Below are positions 24,506 through 34,607 of a stretch of 64,000 bases of DNA, in pieces. Within the stretch, counting starts at the first letter, position 1. The number at the start of each line of letters is the position of its first letter. The notes beneath the pieces are model-generated. The model was not told the origin of the DNA, did no database searches, and was given only the letters and a program-made list of their open reading frames with translations. Both the position numbers and the translations under genes were made by a program. The stretch lies in contig MU008158.1 of assembly GCA_010909165.1 (NCBI GenBank), positions 3,738,809 to 3,802,808 of the forward strand. Reading direction: 5' to 3'. Source of the stretch: Anthoceros angustus (taxonomy: Eukaryota; Streptophyta; Anthocerotopsida; Anthocerotales; Anthocerotaceae).

Positions 24506-26740
24506 ATGCGGAGATCCCCGGACCTTGCCTGCCGCAGAGCCTCCGCGCTGCTGTGGCTTTTGCTGATGCTAATTCTGCGCAGCGTCGGAGCTGCCGAGGA
24601 TGGCTTGGACGTGGTCATTATCGGGGCTGGGATGGCAGGTAATTCAATCATGCAGCTGGTGCCCAGTGTCTGTCTTGGATGTATCCTGACGCCTGATGAT
24701 GGGTTGGGGGAACCGTGGGACTTGTCCAGGCATTGCAGCAGGGAAGACGCTCTCAGAGAAGGGAGTGACGAACTTTGTGATTCTGGAGGCGACAGACAGG
24801 CTTGGAGGCCGCATCCGGCTCGGAGAATTCAGCGGAGTTCCTATTGAGCTGGGAGCGAACTGGGTGGAAGGCGTGAACGGGCCTCACTTGAATCCCATTT
24901 GGAAGTTGGCCCAGGACATTAAGCTGCGCACCTCCTATTCTGATTTTGACAACATCAGTAGCAACATCTACGGAAACAGGTCCGCCTCGGGCAGAGACGT
25001 TTTTGTGGCAGCTCAAGCTTGCAAGGACCTGGTGTCCCACTGGCTGCTTTCTTCTGAAATTGAAGCTTGGATTGTCTGATTTGTGGAGCTGTCTTCGCAG
25101 TGGGTACATCCCAGTGTCGCAAACTGCTGAGGCCTACAACGCGTCAAGTGAAAGCTTCAAATTCGGAGAGGAGCTGGGAGCGAGGCGGACGGAGGAGGGA
25201 GCGGACGACACGTCGATCCTGTTTGCTCAGCGCGTCTTCGGCAGGTACTTCGGATATAAGAGACGTTTAGAAACCCACAACTGCAGCGGGTTGTCACGGC
25301 TCCGTGAGCGACGTTTTGCAGAGTTCCGACGACTCCGGTGGCCATGGCGTTGGACTACTTCGATTACGACTATGAATACGCAGGTTTTGATATGATGCGA
25401 AGGTTCCCTCCTGCTTGCTCATGGTCGCATTTTGTGCTCCCGTTTGAGAACCTCGTTGCAAGCATTGCAGAGCCTCCCAGGACAACCAGTCTGGAAAACA
25501 CCCAGCCGTTGCCTACTTTCGCCAACTACGGCTCCGACGAATATTTTGTGGCGGATAAGCGAGGTTACGTGGCAATTGTAAAACACTTAGCACTTGGCTA
25601 TCTTAAGCATGACAAGGAGGAGATTCGTGATTCTCGCTTGAAGCTCAACAAGGCAAGCCATTACTATTGTGATTTGAACAGTCGCTTACTGAATGTGTTA
25701 CCATATGGTTTTGCGGACCTGAACACCAACTGGAATATTACCCCGCAGGTGGTGAAGCACATCGAGCACTCCTCGAAAGGTGTGAAAATCGTGACGCACG
25801 ATGGGACCAGGTACAATGCCAAGGCTGTCATCCTCACAGTCAGTCTCGGGGTGCTGCAAAATGGTGACATCACGTTCCAGCCTCCCTTGCCGGTACCGGT
25901 GCTCTTCTACCTTCGATCACTCCTGATGTTAGCTGCATCTGCCAGTCACGATGCCAACGTAAGTTGTGGTGGGTCTGCAGGGATGGAAGCTGGACGCACT
26001 ATGGCAATACGATATGGCAGTTTACACCAAAATCTTTCTCAAGTTTGCCTACAGATTCTGGGATCCTGCACAAGAATTTTTCCTGTACGCTGATGGGAGA
26101 CGAGGATACTATCCAGTATGGCAGGTAGCAACCCATGAATATGTGTGTTGTTCATTGTGCAGGTGCTTGATTCTCTACTAACTCCACCTTCACAGACTCT
26201 GGAAAGAGAGTATCCAGGTTCCAACATACTGTTAGTGACAGTCACAGATGATGAATCCAGACGGATAGAGCAGCAGGATGACAGCCTGACGTTGGCAGAA
26301 ATCACGGTTGTACTCAGAACCATGTTTGGAGAAACCGCGCCACAGGCTGAAGAGATATTTGTCTCAAGGTGGTGGACAAATCAGTATTTCCGGGGATCCT
26401 TCTCCAACTGGCCCGTTGGGTTGAGTCACGAAGATTTCGCCCTCCTGCAGGTATCATATCACTAGTTTTCTCAACCTGCAATTTTCTACATCTATGCAAT
26501 CGGGTCTGATGTCACGAATGGTTGCAAGCAGACTCCAGTCAACACGATTTACTTCAGCGGAGAGCACGTCTCTGAAGACTACAATGGCTACGTGCACGGT
26601 GCATACTTTTCTGGTAAGTGTGAATTCGTAACGGGATTGTCCAAATGCATCTGCTTGGGCACCACATGACGAGGCTGTTTCCATGCACAGGTATAGAGTC
26701 TGCGGAGTCTGTTGCAAGGGATCTGACATATTCCAATTAA
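24506..26740 (+). CDS. PAO: Secreted FAD-dependent polyamine oxidase
   Basis: Ten exons: 24506-24638, 24739-24979, 25101-25244, 25322-25383, 25471-25652, 25749-25892, 25981-26124, 26196-26450, 26532-26613, 26691-26740; phases close to 478 residues. The enzyme oxidises spermine/spermidine with FAD and releases hydrogen peroxide. Seen: an N-terminal signal peptide (LLWLLLMLILRSVGA), the dinucleotide-binding motif VVIIGAGMAG, EATDRLGGRI, ELGANWVEGVNG, the PTTPVAMALDYFDYDYEYA block, FVADKRGY, SLGVLQNGDI, AVYTKIFLKF, GRRGYYPVWQ and the C-terminal FAD contact FSGEHVSEDYNGYVHGAYF. The layout and length fit plant PAOs; the signal peptide and lack of a peroxisomal tripeptide (ends SN) suggest the apoplast. 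The intron after exon 5 has a GC donor (AACAAG|GCAAGC). Apoplastic peroxide from such enzymes acts in wall cross-linking and defence. Confidence 0.9.
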
Positions 26741-27399
26741 TAGTGGCCTTCATCGTGGAAAACAAGTTTCAAAATGGCCTCCGGCCCTGTATCCCATGGA
26801 GAATCATGGAATCATTTGATGTTGTCGTTATCCCATCCCCAAGAAGTCCAGATTCGGGGTTTGAAAGCTGGCTTTGAAATGTTCCCACACTGTTCATCAG
26901 ATTACAGAAACAGTGGACAGAATGTCGGAGCAGTTGGACAAATCATGCCCCTGACAAGGCAGTTATGGACTGTAAGCCGTACAAGAACCGAGCGTGTGCA
27001 TGGTGGACACCTTCCATGTAATGTTTGAATGGCCACTTGCCGCTCGTTCACCTCCCCCTTCTCTGGTCGGTCTCTGGATTTCATTGCCACGCACTTAACA
27101 AGCAAAAATCCGGCATTCTCACTGCAACCATTCCCCGCCAACGAGTCTCCATGACAACGAGATCCATGACTCCTCAGCTTTGCCACTCTCCCTTGTCCGC
27201 CAACGGAAACTGCCAAAGTCGTCAGGCCGGTCTCGTGATGAGTTTGCAACCGCGATTTGGCAGAGATGAGTAACTTGCAGCAGTAGCACGCCGAAGATGC
27301 GAACAATTGCTTTGACAGTCAGCTGATAGATGACGAGGTTCTCTACATCGATTTCGCCGAGAGTGCCTGTCCATATCCTATCCTGAGGCGAATCCTCAC
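26741..27399. other. Interval between polyamine oxidase and lectin-kinase pseudogene
   Basis: This presumably includes the 3' untranslated region of the polyamine oxidase gene. A minus-strand frame open over 26902-27306 has no recognisable domain and no splice-supported partners, so I do not call it. Confidence 0.5.
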
Positions 27400-28946
27400 G
27401 CTTGCTCGTTCTCGATGGCAACCCGTGAACCACCATTCTCAATTCTCCATGAATACAGTGTTCCGAAGCCCTCCGACTCCTGCCTAGACCCGCCCTGAAA
27501 GACTTTGTGTTCCGAACCGGGTCGGAACATCGGGTCGGTCAAACATTGAGTGGAAACACTGGAGGAACTGCCACTGCTGTAACAACAATAGGGGAAGAAA
27601 GGAGAGCCAGTGACCGATATCTCAATCAACCTGCTTTGTCCCACAAGTATATGCTTGACCACCTCTCGCATTGAGGGCCTCAAACTCGGTTCACCTCATC
27701 AGGATCCCAGCAAATTTTGCAAGCTGCAGCTCACCTCAGTAAGAAATTTCCTCTCCCCTTGTTTGAAATTGTCAGCAATCCGCATCACAGCCACCGGATC
27801 CCCCCTCCCCTAACAACGAGTCCTGGCTGAAATTAGCCGTCGCCCTTTGAAGCTCCCCGTAGCAAAACAGGCGGGGAGCACCATTCGAAATTTTGGTCCT
27901 GATCACCGTGCCTCGCTGCGCATGGATGCTAAGACAAAGGGATCTTCCCCATTTCCGGTACAAAATCCACCCAAGCAAAGCAGCAGAGAGGGCAACAACG
28001 ACAATCCCCGCCGGGACTGCCGACTTCACTATCCGATTCCTCCCGGCACCGGGTCCTGCTTCCGGCTCCGGTACCCCACGCCCGTTCTTAGGTCCGCTTG
28101 CAATTCCTGTCGTGTTGAGCTCCCAGTAGAACAGCTCGTTGATTTCCACCGCACTCCCTGTACAGTGCTGGCGGAGAAGCGACATACGAGTAGGAGTTCA
28201 CTCGATCTGTCAAGTTCACAGTGGTCTTGATCAACAGTTCGGCACTCATGATCAGCTTCAGGCTGCTGGACTGTCCAGCATAGCTTGGCACCGTATCTGC
28301 GATGCTCAACATCCTCACTTCTACAAGCAGGGAAGCGGGGATATCGTGGTCCAGCCACACACCGAACTTCCCGTCCCAGAATCTGTCAAGCCTAGAGGAC
28401 AAGTCACCGGCCTCGGAGGGCCGGACATTGTTCATCACCACAGCCACGTACGGCGTGTCATAGTTGTCCCCGGCGCTCTGGTATGTGTGGAACAGCAACG
28501 CGACGATTCTGCAGTCCTTGCCTCCAGAAGGTACCGCTCCTGTGTTGTAGCTCATGGTCTTGAGGAGCCCGATGCCGGCACTAGTGGACCTGTCAGGAAC
28601 CTGCAGGTCGGGAGCCAGGAGGAATGCCATCCCGTCTTCTCCAGAGTCCTGTGGGACACACTGTGAAGCCTGAGAACGAAGAAGGATTGCAGGGAGGCAG
28701 CCGAGCCGGACTCTGGATCCCACAGATGCAGTGGCTCTTACCGCATGAACCCTCACCGCCATGCCCTGGTTTTGCGTATTGTAACCTGCGAAGGGAAGTA
28801 GCTGGCTGTTACTCGGAGTGCATGTCAAGGTCAGGTTCTGCCCGGCCTCACCGGTTGTGCCTATGCGGGACCCGCATCCTCATCCGCATCCGAAGAGAAC
28901 CACAAACAAGCACAACAACAATCCGGGATACACCGCTGACGACATG
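27400..28946 (-). pseudogene. L-type lectin receptor kinase pseudogene
   Basis: Read on the minus strand from an ATG at 28946: a signal-peptide-like start (GLLLCLFVVLFGC) runs into an in-frame TGA within 70 bases. A legume-lectin-like ectodomain follows (28828-28088; LFHTYQSAGDNYDTPYVAVV and FWDGKFGVWLDHDIPASLL). A 1-bp loss near 28170 shifts the frame at the end of the lectin fold. The next frame has a transmembrane segment (AVPAGIVVVALSAALLGWIL) and a kinase start (GELQRATANFSQDSLLGEGG). The glycine loop then jumps to VAVMRIAD, where the catalytic Lys position is Met, and after KQGERKFLTE the whole core, including the catalytic and activation loops, is missing. Only the tail RPSMREVVKHILVGQS (27690-27640) remains. 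The copy is clearly dead. An intact relative would sense extracellular ligands. Confidence 0.8.
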
Positions 28947-29503
28947 TTACTACCCAGCCTCTAAGGAATCCAAAATCCCCCTCCTACAGCAGGAGTTGCT
29001 CATCTTCCGTGGAGGAGTAGGTTCGTAGGAATTCACCTTTCAGCGTCCCTGCGGCGACAGAGCCGGAGTGTGCAAAGTCCCATTGGTATTATCATTAAGC
29101 CTGCGAATTTGGGGCAATCGGCCTGTCGTCTCAACAGACCGGAACCCCAAGTCTTCAAACAATTGATGCATCCACGGACAAAAGATTATGGTGCTTTTTT
29201 CTCACCGCGATTTTGGATCTTCGTAGAGAAAAGAAAACACTATAGAAACAATACAGCAGGAAGACCCGCACAGGGAGAGGGCAGGCAAAGGCCACCCCAA
29301 ACACGACGCCCGGACAAAGATTATGGTGCTTTGGCAATTCGCTTCAACAACGTTTTCTTCACTTTTGAGAAGTTGGCTTGTCTTTGATTAAGCTATGTTA
29401 AAGCGGAATGGAAGATTAAGCTGTGTTTAAGTTTGTAAAGGATTAGGGAGTAGGTATTGAAGAGTAACTAAAGGTTACGGTGTTGGTGTGATCAGCGTTG
29501 GAG
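28947..29503. other. Interval between lectin-kinase pseudogene and receptor kinase E
   Basis: No gene is seen. A short string (gattatggtgctttt, near 29185, and gattatggtgctttg, near 29318) recurs about 135 bp apart. The right part probably contains the 3' end of the receptor kinase E transcript. Confidence 0.5.
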
Positions 29504-32500
29504 TCACACCATGGTGCTTGTGCCTGAATCGAGACCAGCTGTGGCAGCGAGAGGGAAACTGGACGTGTTGCTGTTGAAGCTCATAGATGTATTTGTCCCC
29601 AGGCTTTCGGTGTCGGACCCGTAGACGAAGCTGTCATGATCCATATTCCCTTGCTCCTTGATGGAAGAGCTGGTGAGGGCTCTTTCCAGTCCCAGCCGAC
29701 GCAGTTCTTTCAGGACCTCAGTCATAGGCGGTCTGTGAACACTGCTGCGCTCCACACACCACAGCGATAAATTCACCAGCCCGGAGAAAGTGGCTGTGTC
29801 ATAGTCGCCACCCAAATTCACATCCGCCAGTTGGCCCATGTCGTCTGCTGCCCATGCACCGCGCACCTGTCATGAATACAACTGCCCTGGCTGGTCAGAA
29901 ACTGACACTAGTTCAAATCAGCGCTCCTCAAAAACTGCTAGGGTTCCGTTGCTACCCAATCTACGATGAAAATGTGTTCCGAGGCCTGGCTGTGGTCCAC
30001 AACAGCTCGTCCTGTAATGGTCTCCATGAGTAGCACACCATATCCGTATACGTCGCTCTTCTCCGTGAGTTTTTCAGTGACGTAGTATCTGCAGGCAAGG
30101 TAGTGAGCTAACTGGTGATTCACTGGAAGACAAGTCTTGAGGCAGTCTCTGCTTACTCCGGATCAAGGTAGCCTGTGGTTCCTTTGACAGCGGTGGTAAC
30201 ATGCGTGGCACCTTCCTCCTCAAGCGTGAACAATCTAGATAGCCCGAAGTCTGCTACCTTAGAGGTCGTTCTTTCTGTCAGCAAAATGTTCTTGCTCTTG
30301 ACATCTCGGTGGATGATAGCTGGACTACAACCATGATGCAGGTACTCGAGACCTGTGAGTATTTGGTCAGGGCATGCTCAAACAACAAAGGAATGGTGAA
30401 CAGTGTAATTGCAGGAGCCGCAGATGTCCACAGGCAGGCAGGTAGCTGTTTTTTCTTTACCTTCCGCAACCTCCAGGATGATGCTCATTCTTTCCATCCA
30501 GGTTAGGGGATTCGCTGAAGCCATTTTCCCTGGACAAGAATTCAGGAGAAAGTCTAGCACTAGGGAAGACACATGGAATCTTGTCTGGAGGAAAACGTTG
30601 ATAGAGTCCAGCTTTACCATGAAGTCGAGTGCAAAGGTCTCCCCCTTTCATGTACTCGTAGACCAGAATTTGTTGTCTCCAGGCTTGGCAGTAACCGAGC
30701 AAGCAAACGAGGTACTTATGATGGACCACAGACAGCAACTCAATCTGCACAGGTGCCAGGCCCGGTCAATTTGAGAGACGTGTTCCCCTTATGCAGAGCA
30801 GCACACAACAAAGCACGTCATTGTCCTGACCCCTCTCTGAAACATCCACACGATGACTTGCCTCATTGTAGAACTCTTGTTTTCCTTGACGAGACTTCGC
30901 AGATAGCACCTTCACGGCGACTTCCTGACCATCCTTCAACCGGCCATAAAAAACTGGGCCGAAACCTCCTTCTCCAATCTTCTTGTTGAAGCCTTTCGTG
31001 ATCTGCCTGAGTCTAAAGAGTGAAAATGGCCTGGTCCGTGCTCCGCTGGTCTTGAGTCGTGACTGAAGCTGACGATACTGCTTGTCAAAAAGACCTGCAC
31101 AACCATGATGTTTTCAATTTCTGCGCCATCAAGCCAGGAATCTCCGACAAAGTGTCATGGCTATGGATATGGGTACTCACCGTTCTTAGAAGAATGTACC
31201 AGAAAGACGGCAAAGTAGATGACAGGCACTAAGATAATAGCAACTGCGCAAGCTCCGCCAATAATTGCACCCAGCAGCATCCGCCCTGTATGAGAACTGT
31301 GACATCCTTGGTCGTTTGAACTGCACAATCCTGCATTACCACTGTACCTGCAATACTTGAACTGCAGAAGGGTTAGAAAAAGTGGTGCAGGTTGCTCGCA
31401 CGCATCCACTCATGGCACTTTGAAAACGATCAAATGCATCTTGCAGTGACTGAGCTCCTTCAGAAGACGAGTGATGTATGTCTCTACACCTGAAATTTTT
31501 GCCAAGCTTGGTTACAAGGGACTCTGGAAAGCTACCTCCAATCCGATTGTTCGAGATATCCCTGCATCCCCCAAGCAAAGTCTCAAGAAAGCTTGCTCTG
31601 CGGAACCGACCATGCTACGTCTGGAGAGTGTGACTGGACATACAGGTATTCTAGATTGGGCAGCTGGCTCCCCAGCCATCCAGGGAATGATCCGCTGATG
31701 CTATTGTTCGAGATGTCTCTGCAAAACGCAGGTTGGCGTCATTCATGTCATGAAGTGCAGATCACAGAGGACTTACCTGTTGTTTTTCTGAATCCTGGAA
31801 CTCTCCATCACCGAAATTGACAACTTACAAGCGTGTCAACGATGTCATGGACGTGATGCTTGACGGTATTGAACCTGTTAAGTTCATGCCAGAAATATTT
31901 CTGACATACCAAGAAGAGTGATGAAGATTAGAATGATATCCTACAAGCACAGTTTGCAAACTTTCACAGATGGAACAGGAGGCATACAAAGATGTAACTC
32001 GAATGGTGGAAGTATTGTCGGTAGCACACAGTACAGCATCCCAAGGCACAGGCAGACAGGGATCCCCAAACCAGAGATGCTGTATGCTCAACTGCGCTTT
32101 CACCTCGTCCAAAGCTTGAACTGCGTAGCAAATAACACTCCTACTCAACAGCTATCCTAGCCCACCAAAGCACAAGGCAAAGCCGTGACAGAAAGTTCTA
32201 GGGCAGAGTAGTGCATACCATCAACTCCTGAAGTTCCTAAGAGGAGTTTATCCTGTACAGTGTAGAAATCGATAGCATTGAGGAGGGGATCCAAGGTGCT
32301 AGTTGGGGCTCTCGTGAATGTGCAAGTGCTTTCTTTGTTGAAGGGTACGAATCGATTCCAACTGAATGCCTCATGGGCAGAAAATGGACGTTTCAAGTCC
32401 ACTAAGTTCTCATCCAGCAAATTAGAGCAGGTGAAGCTGATGATTCTATCTTGTTCCCCACTGAGATTGGAAATTTCTGTCAAGTAAAAGCTTGGGAAGG

Positions 32501-33679
32501 CGTCGACCAATTGCTTCGTGTGGTGAACCGTCGAGCCAGCGAGCAGTTGAGGTGTCACAGTCAAAGAGAAGGAAAACGAGGTACCAGACACAGCAGTTTG
32601 CATTACCCTCTCTGGAGGTGAGTCCCTGGTGGCAGTGGTGGTGTCCACCGGTTGGAAAGTGCTGAGGACCTCAAGATTGCCAGTCTCAGGGAAGACGGTA
32701 CGATAGTCTGACCAGAAGCGGTCATATGCATCGTCGGGAAACCTGCACACAGCAGCAAAGGGACAGGGTTACAGGTGAGCTCTGGCTTCACCCTGTGTCA
32801 CGGTGAGAACAATGTGCCCATCCCGTCCCAGCAATTCCCACCTGGTGAAAGGCCCTCCAAAATTCACGCGTAGAACCGAGAAATAGTAGCGATCCAACAT
32901 GGGAGCACCCCCAACGTAAGCATCACCTGGACAGACGTTTCAGGGCTTAGAATTTGCATACACCGCAAGCACTTCATAACATAGCTGACGTGGGTACATT
33001 ACCTGAAGCTGGAGCTGAATAGGTGGGATAAGGGAGAGGCCTCAGCTCAAGGGTGTTTAGCAGGGGAGCAGCGGAATCGTCCACCCTGATCAAACAAAAC
33101 GTCAGCTGGGGCGAAGGAATGGCTGTGATGGCCTCATAATACACGGGCTCATTCCCAGCTTTGAGCTGCACAAATGCCCAGTAGTCGTTGTCCAGGCTGA
33201 TGAGAAATGAGGGGGGCCTGTTTAGCTGATCATAGTTGGCGTAAAGGAATCCAGCTCGAAATAGATAGGTTGATTTTGGAGACTCCACAGGAATTGCGTA
33301 GCAGCTTTTCACCGAGGAAACCGTAGCAGGGAAGTATTGCAGAGTCTGCAACTCCCGAGGAATGGAAGAGATGTTGGATCCTATTCTGGCTGAGAGCCCC
33401 AGAGAGTGATCAAAATTGCTCACGCTGTCCGGTTTCCAGGCAATGCCCTCAGCGCTGGTAAACTCACCACTGCCCCCACAGTCCACGCTCACAAATTTTG
33501 CACCTAAATGGTACATGTAGAAGCAACATGTCAGCGCAACTCGTTTCCTGCTTAAAACCAAAGGCACTCGCATTTGGATGGTGCGTACCAGGCTGTGCAG
33601 ATGATGTTGCAAGGGCAGCAATAAGAATGGCAGCCAAGAAGCAGCGCTCGAAAACAATGGGGCCACCATGCGCTTGCAT
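29504..33679 (-). CDS. Malectin-like LRR receptor kinase E
   Basis: Fifteen exons on the minus strand: 33679-33589, 33503-33003, 32926-32842, 32742-32219, 32120-31988, 31900-31829, 31718-31644, 31561-31490, 31347-31181, 31094-30862, 30744-30618, 30529-30461, 30352-30157, 30088-29956, 29866-29504; phases close to 946 residues. Order: signal peptide ([16 protein letters not shown]), malectin-like domain ([18 protein letters not shown]), [10 protein letters not shown], three LRR exons, transmembrane helix at about residues 541-565, kinase. The kinase is intact: [31 protein letters not shown] and GTTGYLDPE. Compared with gene F it has one extra small exon (32842-32926) in the malectin region. The intron after exon 10 has a GC donor (AATGAG|GCAAGT). 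It lies head-to-head with gene F. Relatives act in immunity, symbiosis and growth; the ligand here is unknown. Confidence 0.92.
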
Positions 33680-34607
33680 TCTGAGCAGCTGGCAGATGTC
33701 AGTATCAGCTTGCATGTGCTGGCGCCCCCATCCATCGTCCCATTGCAACCAGAGACTAACAAACCTCCGTGCCAAGGTAGAAAATCACAAGACTGTCTCC
33801 TGCCCTTCCCTGCCTGCACCATGAATGACACAGTCTGACAGCTGAAGAGGGAAAGGTGGCCGGGCCCTCTGAGATGGCAGCCATGGACATGAGGACTGCC
33901 TTGCAAGCTGTGATAATCAGGCCCTCTACGTGACAAAAGCAGGAGGATTTGAATTTGCACGTCAAGCTGGCCGTGGCACTGGCCCACTTGCTGGGGGCAT
34001 ACTTCACAGTAAATGCACTTGCCCGGAAAGTGAGAACACATAAGGAACGATGCCTCCTCAAGTCCTGGCAATCTCTACAGGAAACGAATGATGAGTTGGA
34101 GGCTGCAGCAAGCTGCAAAGCAAACAGTGTGCGGTGATGAGAAGATCCTGAAAAGAAGCAGCTCGGTGACCCAAAAGATGCGCATTTGCAACACCCAAGG
34201 CGCTCGCTCCTCCCCACGCCGACTCCGTCACCGTCCTCGATTCTCCTGAAAAAAATCAGCGGATAATCTTGTTTAATCATGTATCTTGGTGGGATTAGAG
34301 TCTGTAGGCAGCTTCTCTTTGCTTTCCCGTGGGCATGCTGCGCGGCAATGGATAAATCAAATTGAATGCTAGCCTGGATACCGTGGGCACTGGACAGTCC
34401 TCGGCTGACGCGCTCCAGATTGACTTGCAAGGACGCAGTTTGCCGTTTCCTCACTCTATTTTCATCCCAGGGCACCTTGGCTTCTTCACAATAACGTCTC
34501 ACAGTTTGTTGTTTGTTACAGACCGTTGGACACACTTGGCGCTTCTCCTGAATCTCCCTGCTGCCAGCAGAACTGAGAAAGCATTGTGACCCCGTCAGAA
34601 TATAGCG
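33680..34607. promoter_or_regulatory. Shared upstream region of divergent receptor kinases E and F
   Basis: There are 928 bp between the two opposite start codons. No clear TATA box near either start. A long minus-strand open frame (34952-33756) runs through the gap and across gene F exon 1; it has no domain and is taken as chance. Confidence 0.5.

Noticed and set aside
22849-26740. Gene cluster for polyamine signalling (oxidase plus neighbouring membrane protein as transporter)
   Set aside because: The membrane protein does not resemble polyamine transporters and has a transit-like N-terminus, whereas the oxidase has a secretory signal; adjacency alone is weak evidence in plants.
26902-27306. 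Minus-strand open frame of 134 codons
   Set aside because: It has no domain, signal peptide or splice partners, and composition like flanking noncoding DNA.
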